64,000 nucleotides of DNA from Marixanthomonas sp002364245 (GTDB taxonomy: Bacteria > Bacteroidota > Bacteroidia > Flavobacteriales > Flavobacteriaceae), in NCBI GenBank assembly GCA_963973455.1, contig CAXAZF010000001.1, positions 383,647 through 447,646 of the forward strand. Reading direction: 5' to 3'. Under the pieces are notes generated by a model that was given only the letters and a program-made list of their open reading frames with translations, was not told where the DNA came from and searched no databases. Position numbers and translations under genes: made by a program. This document shows, piece after piece, positions 25,544-34,662 of this stretch (position 1 is its first letter; each line of letters opens with the position of its first letter).

Positions 25544-27235
25544 TTATCGAATTAACTTCTTGTATTTAATTCGTTTTGGCATCACATCGCCACCCAAACG
25601 TTTCTTTTTGTTTTCTTCGTAGTCACTAAAGCCACCTTCAAAGAAATACACTTCACTATTTCCTTCAAACGCTAAGATATGCGTACAAATACGGTCTAAG
25701 AACCAACGGTCGTGAGATATTACTACAGCACAGCCTGCGAAGTTTTCTAACCCTTCTTCAAGTGCACGTAGCGTGTTCACATCTAAATCATTTGTTGGCT
25801 CATCAAGTAAAAGAACATTCCCTTCTTCTTTAAGAGTCATGGCTAAGTGCAAACGGTTACGTTCCCCCCCAGATAGTTTGGAAACAGTTTTATTTTGTTC
25901 ACTACCACTAAAATTAAAACGACTTAAGTAGGCACGGCTATTCACTTGCTTACCACCCATCATTACTAATTCTTGTCCGTCACTAAAGTTTTGCCAAATG
26001 CTCTTTTCAGGATCAATATTGGAATGCGACTGATCTACATAGGCGATCTTTGCCGTTTCCCCTACTTCAAAAGTACCTTTATCAGGCTCAATCTCATCCA
26101 TAATCATTTTAAAGATGGTGGTTTTACCTGCACCATTGGGACCTATAATACCTACAATTCCAGCTTGTGGTAACTTAAAGTTAAGATCGTCGTACAATAA
26201 TTTATCATCAAATGCTTTTGAAACGCCTTTGGCTTCAATCACATTGGTTCCTAAACGAGGACCGTTCGGGATATAAATTTCTAACTTATCTTCAAGTTTG
26301 CTTTGATCTTGGCTTAATAATTTATCGTAATTATTTAAACGTGCCTTCTGTTTAGACTGACGTCCTTTTGGGGCCATCTTTACCCACTCTAGCTCGCGTT
26401 CCAATGTTTTTTGACGTTTACTAGCTTGCTTCTGTTCTTGCGCCATACGCTTAGACTTTTGGTCTAACCAAGACGAGTAGTTTCCTTTCCATGGAATACC
26501 TTCGCCACGGTCTAATTCTAATATCCAACCGGCTACGTTATCCAAGAAATATCTATCGTGCGTTACGGCAATTACTGTCCCTTTATATTGTGCTAAATGG
26601 TGTTCTAACCAGTGTACACTTTCTGCATCCAAGTGGTTAGTAGGTTCATCGAGTAGTAACACGTCTGGTTGCTGTAACAATAATCGACATAAAGCAACTC
26701 GACGGCGTTCCCCACCAGAAAGGACGCTTATCTTTTTGTCTTTCTCAGGCGTACGCAACGCATCCATCGCTATTTCTAGCTTAGTGTCCAACTCCCACGC
26801 ATTGGTCGCGTCTATTTTATCTTGTAGTTTGGCTTGCTTATCCATCAACTCCTGCATTTTATCAGCATCTTCATAGACTTCCGGTAGGCCGAACATATCA
26901 TTAATCTTATTGTATTCATCTAGAACATCAACCACTTCCTTTACACCTTCTTTCACCACTTCCATCACGGTTTTGTTTTCGTCCAGTTCGGGTTCTTGCT
27001 CTAACATCCCTACACTGTAATTGGGCGCGAATACTACATCACCTTGATAATTCTGGTCTTTCCCAGCGATAATCTTTAATAAAGTAGATTTACCGCTTCC
27101 GTTCAATCCTAAAATACCAATCTTGGCACCGTAAAAGAAGCTTAAATAAATGTTTTTAAGTACCGGTGTCTGCGCGCTTGGAAACGTCTTAGTTACACCG
27201 GACATAGAGAAAATTACTTTTTTATCGTCAGACAT
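25544..27235 (-). CDS. ettA: Energy-dependent translational throttle protein EttA (ABC-F)
   Basis: EttA is a soluble ABC-F ATPase that binds the ribosomal E site and gates entry into elongation according to ATP/ADP ratio. The 563-residue protein carries two ABC cassettes: Walker A GLNGSGKST (43-51) with signature LSGGERRR and VLLLDEPTNHLD, then GPNGAGKTT with LSGGERNR and VLLLDEPTNDLD. The inter-domain linker with KRMAQEQKQASKRQ and the EttA-type Leu-rich arm region are present, and no membrane segments are seen. The small membrane-protein gene upstream is on the same strand, 179 bp away. Confidence 0.95.
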   Translation of the reverse strand: MSDDKKVIFSMSGVTKTFPSAQTPVLKNIYLSFFYGAKIGILGLNGSGKSTLLKIIAGKDQNYQGDVVFAPNYSVGMLEQEPELDENKTVMEVVKEGVKEVVDVLDEYNKINDMFGLPEVYEDADKMQELMDKQAKLQDKIDATNAWELDTKLEIAMDALRTPEKDKKISVLSGGERRRVALCRLLLQQPDVLLLDEPTNHLDAESVHWLEHHLAQYKGTVIAVTHDRYFLDNVAGWILELDRGEGIPWKGNYSSWLDQKSKRMAQEQKQASKRQKTLERELEWVKMAPKGRQSKQKARLNNYDKLLSQDQSKLEDKLEIYIPNGPRLGTNVIEAKGVSKAFDDKLLYDDLNFKLPQAGIVGIIGPNGAGKTTIFKMIMDEIEPDKGTFEVGETAKIAYVDQSHSNIDPEKSIWQNFSDGQELVMMGGKQVNSRAYLSRFNFSGSEQNKTVSKLSGGERNRLHLAMTLKEEGNVLLLDEPTNDLDVNTLRALEEGLENFAGCAVVISHDRWFLDRICTHILAFEGNSEVYFFEGGFSDYEENKKKRLGGDVMPKRIKYKKLIR

Positions 27236-27414
27236 TGTTCTGTTTTCTTTTAAATTCTTTTTCTAATTAATTAAGTGGTACTACTCATTGTGTAATCCTA
27301 ATAATCGCAGTAGGATATCAAGTTTCCTAATTGAATAATTATTGAGTTATCATAATATCAAAAGGATTTCTTGCATTAGGTTTCTATGTTCTACGATGAT
27401 TAGGTGACGAGTTG

Positions 27415-27594
27415 TTACACCCTTCCTTTTAAGGCATTAAAAACCCATGCAATGGCAAAGAAACCAATTCCTACGGAAGCAAAGCCCCACCCAGCTACAT
27501 CGTCATATCTAAAAGCGCCCATAGCAATTAAAGCAACGCCTACTACAATCATTATAAAAGTGGCCCACGCCAATACGGTATTTTTATTCATCAT
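27415..27594 (-). CDS. CAL67264-type small membrane protein
   Basis: On the minus strand, tandem ATGs at 27594 and 27591 open a 59-residue frame beginning MMNKNTVLAWATFIMIVVG and ending VFNALKGRV. It has two hydrophobic segments (about 7-26 and 36-53) around a polar FRYDDVAGW turn. The sequence fits the small flavobacterial membrane-protein family named CAL67264, which I recall as a neighbour of ettA. Function is unknown. The overlapping plus-strand frame (27404-27682) has no family features and is rejected. Confidence 0.75.
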   Translation of the reverse strand: MMNKNTVLAWATFIMIVVGVALIAMGAFRYDDVAGWGFASVGIGFFAIAWVFNALKGRV

Positions 27595-27740
27595 AAAATT
27601 TTCATTCTTAATATGCGTCTTAGTATTAAATTTAATAAAAATATTGAATACAATTAAACGCCGGTTTGCCTTAACTTATTAGCAGAGACAAATATCGGGA
27701 ATAAAATAGAGATTTACCGTACCAAAATGTCATAGTTTCG

Positions 27741-27748
27741 TATTTTTG
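27741..27748 (+). promoter_or_regulatory. -7 promoter box of the acyl-CoA carboxylase gene
   Basis: TATTTTTG is a full match to TAnnTTTG, 20 bp before the ATG at 27769. Confidence 0.5.
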
Positions 27749-27768
27749 GGGAAATTGCAACGACTATT

Positions 27769-29412
27769 ATGGATATGACCTTTAATAAAAACGAAGACCA
27801 CAACAAACTATCAGTTTCTGACCTTAAAAAGAAACTTGCCAAAGTTAAATTAGGTGGTGGCGAAAAACGAATAGAAAAACACCACGCCAAAGGTAAAATG
27901 ACGGCCCGCGAACGTGTTGATTATCTACTTGACTCCAAAAAGTCTAGTATTGAAATCGGTGCTTTTGCCGGTGATGGCATGTACGAAGAGCACGGCGGTT
28001 GCCCTAGTGGCGGTGTGGTAGTTAAAATTGGTTACGTTAAAGGCAGACAATGCATTGTTGTTGCAAACGATGCGACGGTAAAAGCGGGAGCTTGGTTCCC
28101 AATTACCGCTAAAAAGAATTTACGCGCACAGGAAATTTCCATAGAAAACAGACTGCCAATTATTTATTTAGTAGATAGTGCGGGGGTTTACCTTCCTATG
28201 CAAGATGAAATTTTTCCTGACAAGGAACACTTCGGAAGAATTTTCCGTAACAATGCCGTAATGAGCAGTATGGGGATAACCCAAATTGCTGCCGTAATGG
28301 GAAGTTGCGTTGCCGGAGGAGCTTATTTGCCCATTATGAGTGATGAAGCATTGATTGTTGACAAAACAGGAAGTATCTTTCTTGCCGGAAGTTATTTGGT
28401 AAAAGCAGCCATTGGTGAAAGCATTGAAAATGAAGATTTAGGAGGTGCCACTACGCATTGTGAAGTAAGTGGTGTAACTGATTATAAAGCGGATGACGAC
28501 AAAGATGCGTTAACCAAAATTCAGAATATTGTTTCAAAAATAGGCGATTTTGACAAAACTGGCTTTAATAGAGATAAAGCAGTTAAGCCAAAAGAAGACC
28601 CTAAAGAAATCTACGGAATACTACCAAAATCACGTACCGAACAATACGATATGCGTGAAATTATACATCGTTTGGTAGACGACAGTGATTTTGAAGAATA
28701 TAAAAAAGGCTACGGCCAGACTATTTTAACTGGCTATGCCCGTATTGATGGGTGGGCTGTTGGAATTGTCGCCAACCAACGGAAATTGGTAAAGACTACG
28801 AAAGCAAAAACCAAACCCAGTGAAATGCAGTTTGGTGGCGTAATTTATAGTGATAGTGCCGATAAAGCAACCCGATTTATAGCGAACTGTAACCAAAAGA
28901 AAATCCCATTGGTGTTTTTACAAGATGTTACCGGTTTTATGGTAGGTAGCAAAAGTGAGCACGGTGGTATTATAAAAGATGGTGCAAAAATGGTTAATGC
29001 TGTAAGTAATAGTGTGGTACCAAAATTCACTATTGTTATTGGAAACAGTTATGGTGCTGGTAATTATGCAATGTGCGGAAAAGCATACGACCCACGATTA
29101 ATTGCTGCTTGGCCAAGTGCCGAACTGGCCGTAATGAGCGGAAACAGTGCCGCAAAAGTATTATTGCAGATTGAAACTGCTTCGCTTAAAAAGCAAGGGA
29201 AGAAAATTACCCCAGAAGTTGAAAAAGAATTGTTTGATAAAATTAAAAACCGCTACGACGAGCAGATTTCACCCTATTATGCCGCCGCCCGTATCTGGAC
29301 AGATGCTGTCATAGACCCGTTAGACACTCGAAAATGGATCTCAATAGGTATTGAAGCTGCTAATCATGCGCCCATTGAAAAGAAGTTTAATATGGGGGTT
29401 TTGCAGGTGTAA
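27769..29412 (+). CDS. Acyl-CoA carboxylase beta (carboxyltransferase) subunit
   Basis: This biotin-dependent carboxyltransferase component moves a carboxyl group from carboxybiotin to an acyl-CoA (propionyl-CoA or methylcrotonyl-CoA type). The 547-residue protein shows both carboxyltransferase halves: HHAKGKMTARERVDYLLD, GGVVVKIG, VDSAGVYLPMQ and GSCVAGGAYLP in the first; FLQDVTGFMVG and SYGAGNYAMCG in the second. Length suits the PccB/MccB family. No biotin carboxylase or carrier gene is adjacent, so substrate specificity cannot be decided. ATG 27775 is an alternative start. Confidence 0.93.
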   Translation: MDMTFNKNEDHNKLSVSDLKKKLAKVKLGGGEKRIEKHHAKGKMTARERVDYLLDSKKSSIEIGAFAGDGMYEEHGGCPSGGVVVKIGYVKGRQCIVVANDATVKAGAWFPITAKKNLRAQEISIENRLPIIYLVDSAGVYLPMQDEIFPDKEHFGRIFRNNAVMSSMGITQIAAVMGSCVAGGAYLPIMSDEALIVDKTGSIFLAGSYLVKAAIGESIENEDLGGATTHCEVSGVTDYKADDDKDALTKIQNIVSKIGDFDKTGFNRDKAVKPKEDPKEIYGILPKSRTEQYDMREIIHRLVDDSDFEEYKKGYGQTILTGYARIDGWAVGIVANQRKLVKTTKAKTKPSEMQFGGVIYSDSADKATRFIANCNQKKIPLVFLQDVTGFMVGSKSEHGGIIKDGAKMVNAVSNSVVPKFTIVIGNSYGAGNYAMCGKAYDPRLIAAWPSAELAVMSGNSAAKVLLQIETASLKKQGKKITPEVEKELFDKIKNRYDEQISPYYAAARIWTDAVIDPLDTRKWISIGIEAANHAPIEKKFNMGVLQV

Positions 29413-29432
29413 TGGATGTTGGGCCTTCTATA

Positions 29433-29561
29433 CACCCCTCCTATCGTCGGAGCACTCAGGCGCCGAGAAAGATTGACATTCATTAGTCAGAAGCTATAAA
29501 TTAAAGGTGTTTGAGTGAATTCGAGAGCCCGATAGGGATCACGAATTTGTATCGAAAACAC
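29433..29561 (+). repeat. Dispersed non-coding repeat, copy 2
   Basis: This is the plus-strand counterpart of the element at 16347-16453, in opposite orientation. The conserved core is TTTGAGTGAATT ... TAGGGATC at 29510-29540, followed in both copies by ATCAC-x-AATT-x-GTATCGAA. It fills most of the gap between two convergent genes. No open frame is supported. Confidence 0.65.
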
Positions 29562-29596
29562 GAAGAATAGAATGCCAAATAGAAGATAAAATTTAA

Positions 29597-29630
29597 AACA
29601 AAAGGAGCGGTTGACTGCTCCTTTGTTTTT
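29597..29630. terminator. Bidirectional terminator between convergent genes
   Basis: The arms ACAAAAGGAGC and GCTCCTTTGT surround an 8-nt loop, with a T-run on the right and an A-rich flank on the left. It serves the carboxylase gene and the VWA gene ending at 29653. Confidence 0.78.
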
Positions 29631-29652
29631 ATAACTATTTATTTCAACAGAA

Positions 29653-31464
29653 TTACTTATAACTCTTCACCAATCTAATAAACTCAGCTCGGTATCCTTC
29701 TTTGTCTTTCCCTCTGCCTGCTTCGGCTAAACGAATAACATCTTCTCTACTTTTAGTTGCAATAAAATCAGAATCACGAAGCTGTTGTCCGAACAGCGCT
29801 ACGGCTGCAGAAAACTGAAAGTCTTTTGATGTCTTCTTAATATCGCCATTAGTATCTTTCAGTGTTTTGACAATTAATTTGCTTTTATCCCCGTCCGGTT
29901 CTTTATATCTAAACTTTACTGTAAGCAACTCATCCGTTTTTGAATTGGAAACTTTTGTATCGGTATATTTTAAATCGTCAATATCCTTTAAATATTCACT
30001 TTTCACCCCTACTGGGATCAGCTCGTATAGAGCGGTTACGGTATGGCCACTACCTAATTCGCCTGCATCTTTGGTATCGTCATTAAAATCTTCATCGTTT
30101 AAGAGTCTGTTTTCATAACCAATTAATCGATATGCTTGTACTTTTTTAGGGTTAAACTCTACTTGCAGTTTTACATCTTTTGCTATGGTATAAATGGTTC
30201 CGAAGAATTCTGTACCCAATACTTTCTTCGCTTCTTGCATGGTATCGATATACGCGTGGTTTCCGTTGCCTTTATCGGCGAGGGTTTCCATTTTGGAATC
30301 TTTATAGTTACCCATTCCAAAACCTAAGCAGGTTAAAAACACTCCACTTTCTCGCTTTTCTTCAATTAAATCTTCCATCGCTCTATCACTAGATGCACCC
30401 ACATTAAAATCACCGTCTGTTGCAAGGATAACACGGTTATTACCGTCTTTTATGAAGTTTTCCTCAGCTATTTTATACGCTAATTTAATCCCTTTGCCAC
30501 CTGCAGTAGAGCCCCCAGCTCTTAGCTTGTCGATAGCCTCCATTATTTTTTCTTTGTTGTTACCGTTGGTAGGTTCTAAAACAGTACCCGCGGCTCCTGC
30601 ATATACTACGATGCTAACTTTATCTTCTTCCCGAAGCTTATCGACCAACACACCCATAGCTGACTTTAGTAACCCTAATTTGTTTTCTGAATTCATAGAA
30701 CCCGAAACATCCAATAAAAACACTAAGTTACTCGCTGGTGTGTTTTCAGTCGCAATATCTTTTCCTTTTAAGCCTATTTTTACCAACTTGGTGTTTGTAT
30801 TCCAAGGGGAATTGGCGACTTCAGTAATAATTGAAAAAGGTTCATTACGTTTGGGTTGTGGGTAATTATAACTGAAATAATTGATCATTTCTTCAATCTT
30901 CACGGCATCTTTTGGTATTTTCTGCCCGTGATTAATCATTCGGCGAATGTTACTATACCCAGCTTTATCCACATCGATAGAAAAAGTAGATAACGGTGCA
31001 GTTGTTACCATTTTAAAAATGTTTTCTTCAATCTTATCATAGGACTCGTTGCTGGACACTTGATTATTTACTGGGTATGGTGGTGAATGGTGGACACCCG
31101 AAGCCTTTCCTCGTATCAACATATTTTTTGATTCATTTTCAACAGCGTCATGAAGCACAACAACTTCTTCCAAAGAGGCTGAAGGTTTCATCTGTACATC
31201 AATAGGCTTTTTATTTTTTACTTTTCTTTCTACCGTTCCATAGCCGACGTAACTGAATTTTAATTTTTGGCCTATTTCGGCTTTCAACTCATACTTTCCA
31301 TCTAAATCGGTTTGTGTTCCATTGTTAGATCCTTTAACTATTACATTGACTCCAGTTAAAGGAAGGTTACTTTCATCGGTTACTGTTCCGGTTACAGTTA
31401 TTTCTTGTGCCTGCGGTGTAACAGCTGTCATTAGCACACAAATAAGGGTTGCAAATGTCTTCAT
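29653..31464 (-). CDS. YfbK-like von Willebrand A domain protein, exported
   Basis: The protein has 603 residues with a signal peptide (about 1-19, ending TPQAQ) and a CarboxypepD_reg-like domain (about 20-105, VTGTVTDESNLPLTGVNVIV ... LEEVVVLHD). A YfbK-type N-terminal segment follows (TFSIDVDKAGYSNIRRMI), then a VWA domain with an intact metal site (FLLDVSGSMNSENK, AGGSTAGGKG, LATDGDFNVG) and a YfbK C-terminal region (DUF3520-like). It is probably outer-membrane or periplasmic; function is unknown. It is monocistronic and not similar in architecture to the Tat-type VWA lipoprotein at 3.4-6.4 kb. Confidence 0.88.
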   Translation of the reverse strand: MKTFATLICVLMTAVTPQAQEITVTGTVTDESNLPLTGVNVIVKGSNNGTQTDLDGKYELKAEIGQKLKFSYVGYGTVERKVKNKKPIDVQMKPSASLEEVVVLHDAVENESKNMLIRGKASGVHHSPPYPVNNQVSSNESYDKIEENIFKMVTTAPLSTFSIDVDKAGYSNIRRMINHGQKIPKDAVKIEEMINYFSYNYPQPKRNEPFSIITEVANSPWNTNTKLVKIGLKGKDIATENTPASNLVFLLDVSGSMNSENKLGLLKSAMGVLVDKLREEDKVSIVVYAGAAGTVLEPTNGNNKEKIMEAIDKLRAGGSTAGGKGIKLAYKIAEENFIKDGNNRVILATDGDFNVGASSDRAMEDLIEEKRESGVFLTCLGFGMGNYKDSKMETLADKGNGNHAYIDTMQEAKKVLGTEFFGTIYTIAKDVKLQVEFNPKKVQAYRLIGYENRLLNDEDFNDDTKDAGELGSGHTVTALYELIPVGVKSEYLKDIDDLKYTDTKVSNSKTDELLTVKFRYKEPDGDKSKLIVKTLKDTNGDIKKTSKDFQFSAAVALFGQQLRDSDFIATKSREDVIRLAEAGRGKDKEGYRAEFIRLVKSYK

Positions 31465-31565
31465 AGAGTTCTGGTTTTAAGAGTGATTCGTCAATTTTAA
31501 TAGTAAACTATCAAAAATGAAACCAAAGTTTAAAAGACCGTTATTTTGAAATGAAAAGAAAAGAG

Positions 31566-32633
31566 TTATTTATACTTCTGAAGAATCTCTAACAATGCAG
31601 CCCGTTTGATTTTTCCGGTTTCGGTGTATGGAAGTTTTGATAGGCTAATTACTTTTTTAGGACGTTCATATTTTGAAAGCATTTCAAAAGCTTTAGAGTA
31701 ATCAGGAATAGAATCAGATTTTGTTTCAATAACTAAAATTACACGTTCGCCCAATTCATTATGCTTTTCCGAAGCAACGATAAAAGGTTCCATTATTTTT
31801 TCGGAAAGTTTTTCTTCTATCTTTTCAGGAAATATTTTAACGCCACCGCTGTTAATGACATTATCGTAGCGCCCCATCCAAACAAATGAAGTTGGCGATT
31901 GTAACGCTACCACATCATTGGTAATCACTTTTTCTTCGGAAATATCCGGTGCAGAAATAACCAAACAATCTCGCTCGTCTTGGGAAAATTTCACATTAGG
32001 CAATGCCGAAAATGTTTCGCTACGTGCAGGACCATTAATTCGCCGTACCGCCACGTGTGTAATAGTTTCGGTCATTCCATACGTACCAAAAGCTTCGGTG
32101 GAAACTGACTGTAATGCCTCTTCCAGTTCTTTTGAGACAGGTCCGCCACCAATGATTATTTTTTTTACTTTATTTAAATCTTTTAATGAATAATGCACTT
32201 GATACGGAACCATCGCCACAAAATCATAGTCATTATCATACTGCGTTAATGCATCTTTTTCTGGAGCCACTACGTGCAAATTCCAACCCATGACCATCGC
32301 TCGTACCAGCATCATTTTACCAGCAATATAATTAGCCGGCAAGCAAAGTAATGCAGAAGTACCTTCCCCTAACTTAAAATAGGCAGCCGTTGCTTTTGCA
32401 CTATTGACCATTGCCTTTTTTGATAATTGGATCTTTTTTGGTTTTCCGGTAGAACCTGAGGTTTTTACTTTTACAAAGTCGGTATCATCCAACCAAGCTA
32501 TTATAAAATCGCCTATATGGATTTCATATTCGTCCCCCTCATTCTGTAAGCTTTTTGCAAAGGCGAATAACTCCTCCTTTGTGTCATATTGAAGACCATT
32601 GAAGGTAAGGGCCGAATGAAAAGGGAGTTCCAT
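31566..32633 (-). CDS. menE: o-Succinylbenzoate--CoA ligase (MenE-type)
   Basis: This cytoplasmic AMP-forming ligase activates o-succinylbenzoate to its CoA thioester in menaquinone synthesis. Motifs of the acyl-adenylating family are present: TSGSTGKPKKIQLSKKA, FGTYGMTETITHVAVR, WMGRYDNVINSGGVKIFPEK and the catalytic-lysine region TETGKIKRAAL. At 355 residues it is shorter than classic MenE (about 450-480); the short form is what I expect for Bacteroidota. It is the last gene of the menA-menC-menE run, 10 bp after the CPBP protease gene. Confidence 0.9.
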   Translation of the reverse strand: MELPFHSALTFNGLQYDTKEELFAFAKSLQNEGDEYEIHIGDFIIAWLDDTDFVKVKTSGSTGKPKKIQLSKKAMVNSAKATAAYFKLGEGTSALLCLPANYIAGKMMLVRAMVMGWNLHVVAPEKDALTQYDNDYDFVAMVPYQVHYSLKDLNKVKKIIIGGGPVSKELEEALQSVSTEAFGTYGMTETITHVAVRRINGPARSETFSALPNVKFSQDERDCLVISAPDISEEKVITNDVVALQSPTSFVWMGRYDNVINSGGVKIFPEKIEEKLSEKIMEPFIVASEKHNELGERVILVIETKSDSIPDYSKAFEMLSKYERPKKVISLSKLPYTETGKIKRAALLEILQKYK

Positions 32634-32643
32634 AAAGTTTAAA

Positions 32644-33600
32644 CTAAGATTCTATAATTTCTTCGGAAGGTTTTATGGGTGGCGTTACTTTTCCGAAGAG
32701 CTTTTCGCTCCAATTGGTCCATTTGTATTTCCACGCCATAATACCTAAGAAAACTGGATACATAACCAGTACAGGAACTAAAATATCAAATCCTGCCGTG
32801 GGGTTTGAAATATCTTTTAAAATAGAATTGGTCTGAAACACTGTCCAATCTGCTGTTACCAATAATGCTGCAATTAAGTTATTTCCAGCGTGAAAACCAA
32901 GGGCGAGTTCCATCCCTTCGTCCATTAAGGTTATAATGCCCAAAAAGAAACCAGTCCCAATGTAATAAATCATAATGATATTTCCCAGTTTGTCCACTTC
33001 TGGGTTAAAAAAGTGAAGTCCACCGAAAACTACTGATGTAATAATCAATGGCAACCATCTGTTCTTTGCCATCACACCGATACCTTGCATTAAATACCCA
33101 CGAAACAAATATTCCTCAAAACTGGTTTGCAAGGGAATCATAAGAATTGCAATAACCGCTAAAATTAAGAATGGTATTGCTTCGAATTGAACTACGTAAT
33201 CATCTGGGTTACCGTAATAATCAATTACCGTTAAAACAATTGTTGTGATAGCTATTAATAAAAAAGAAAACCAAATACGCCCCCAATCTACTTTCTTTCT
33301 GCTTGTTGTTGCAGCAACTAAAGGCTGTTTATGAAGATATTTTACTACCACCACTACAGCAATTAACCCAAATACAAAGCTTAAAAGCATTAAAAACAGT
33401 GTCAAGTTAGAGTCTAGAACCGTCATTAAAGTAGCCGGATCGTCTAAAGAAGTAATATCTCCCCCTTCTTGCATTAATTTGAACGCGGCAATTAAAGCAA
33501 AGGGTATTGCACCTAATTGAGAGACTAAAAAAATTACAATAGCGCCAACTACATAGCGCCAAGAATCGTGTAAGTAGTTAAAAGCTTGTTTTATAAACAT
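32644..33600 (-). CDS. CPBP family intramembrane metalloprotease
   Basis: This 318-residue polytopic membrane protein has about seven or eight hydrophobic segments. The CPBP (Abi/Rce1-like) signatures are present: TSFEEYLFRGYLMQG (EE-x3-R), VVFGGLHFFNP and GFHAGNNLIAAL (H-x3-N). It is presumed to cleave peptides or prenylated substrates within the membrane. It lies 18 bp after menC and 10 bp before menE, so it is in the menaquinone operon, although no link between CPBP proteases and quinone synthesis is established. Confidence 0.88.
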   Translation of the reverse strand: MFIKQAFNYLHDSWRYVVGAIVIFLVSQLGAIPFALIAAFKLMQEGGDITSLDDPATLMTVLDSNLTLFLMLLSFVFGLIAVVVVVKYLHKQPLVAATTSRKKVDWGRIWFSFLLIAITTIVLTVIDYYGNPDDYVVQFEAIPFLILAVIAILMIPLQTSFEEYLFRGYLMQGIGVMAKNRWLPLIITSVVFGGLHFFNPEVDKLGNIIMIYYIGTGFFLGIITLMDEGMELALGFHAGNNLIAALLVTADWTVFQTNSILKDISNPTAGFDILVPVLVMYPVFLGIMAWKYKWTNWSEKLFGKVTPPIKPSEEIIES

Positions 33601-33618
33601 TAAATTTCCGTTTTATTT

Positions 33619-34662
33619 TTATTCGTTTAGTAAGGACAGGTCCCACTGTTCGTTAGTATCATATTGTATGCTTCCGTTACATACTTTTAGTGGTGAATCT
33701 ATATTATTGGTGTATAAACTACCTGTTCCTAAACCTTGTGGCAAGGTAACTTTTTTTGTAAAAGTATATTGCGAAATAGCGTTTAAACCTACATTGCTTT
33801 CTAAAGCTGATGTTATCCACCAATCTGCCCCCATTTGTTCAGCCAGATCAATCCAAGTGTCACTGCCTTGAAAGCCACCAATTAAACTTGGTTTTAAAAT
33901 AATGTATTGTGGTTGTATAGTTTGTAAGAGCTTCTTTTTTCCTTCGGAAGAAAACACGCCTATCAACTCTTCATCCAACGCAATAGGAAGTGGTGTTTCT
34001 TCACACAATCGTGCCATTTCTTGCCATTGCCCTTGTTTAATGGGCTGCTCAATGGAATGTAATTGCAGTTCTGAAAGAATTTTTAGTTTTTCCAATGCTT
34101 CAGATGGTGCAAAAGCGCCGTTGGCATCTACCCGTAACTCTATTTCGGAAGCAGAAAATTCTTGTCTGATGCTTTTCAACAGTTCAATTTCAGTATCGAA
34201 ATCGATTGCGCCGATTTTCATTTTTATACATTGAAACCCTTCTTTCAGTTTTTCTGAAATTTGCTCTTTCATAAAACTTTTATCGCCCATCCAGATAAGT
34301 CCATTTATTGGAATGGCTTTGAAGCCTTTTGAAAATTCAGAAGGGAAAATTTGAAAAGAATCATCTGCCTGAAGTGATTTAAAAGCAGTCTCCACCCCTA
34401 TTTGAATGGATGGAAATTCGGTTAAATTATCATACAAATAATCTTTTCCTTTTTCAATATTATCACAAACCCACCTCAGCTTTACTTCATAGTCAGGGCG
34501 GTCGTCAATACTTAAGCTTTGTAGAATTCCGCATTCGCCTACACCCCATTTTCCCTTTTCTTCAAGAATTAAAAACCAGGTTTCTTTAGTACGCAAAACG
34601 CCCCGGGAAGTTCCGCTGGGACGTTTAAAATTGAGGATGTGTTTTTTGTAGCTTGCCTTCAT
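33619..34662 (-). CDS. menC: o-Succinylbenzoate synthase
   Basis: This enolase-superfamily enzyme dehydrates SHCHC to o-succinylbenzoate in the cytoplasm. The 347-residue protein has the catalytic lysine motif CIKMKIG, metal-ligand segments LRVDANGAF, SIEQPIKQG and IALDEELIG, and the opposite lysine in YIILKPSLIGG. Its ATG follows directly on the TAG of the MBL hydrolase gene with no gap, implying translational coupling. Amino-acid racemase or epimerase activity is the usual alternative for this fold, but the men context settles the call. Confidence 0.93.
   Translation of the reverse strand: MKASYKKHILNFKRPSGTSRGVLRTKETWFLILEEKGKWGVGECGILQSLSIDDRPDYEVKLRWVCDNIEKGKDYLYDNLTEFPSIQIGVETAFKSLQADDSFQIFPSEFSKGFKAIPINGLIWMGDKSFMKEQISEKLKEGFQCIKMKIGAIDFDTEIELLKSIRQEFSASEIELRVDANGAFAPSEALEKLKILSELQLHSIEQPIKQGQWQEMARLCEETPLPIALDEELIGVFSSEGKKKLLQTIQPQYIILKPSLIGGFQGSDTWIDLAEQMGADWWITSALESNVGLNAISQYTFTKKVTLPQGLGTGSLYTNNIDSPLKVCNGSIQYDTNEQWDLSLLNE

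Noticed and set aside
27404..27682. 92-residue open frame on the plus strand
   Set aside because: It is the antisense shadow of the 59-residue membrane protein gene; composition is unlike a protein and it runs past the neighbouring gene boundaries.
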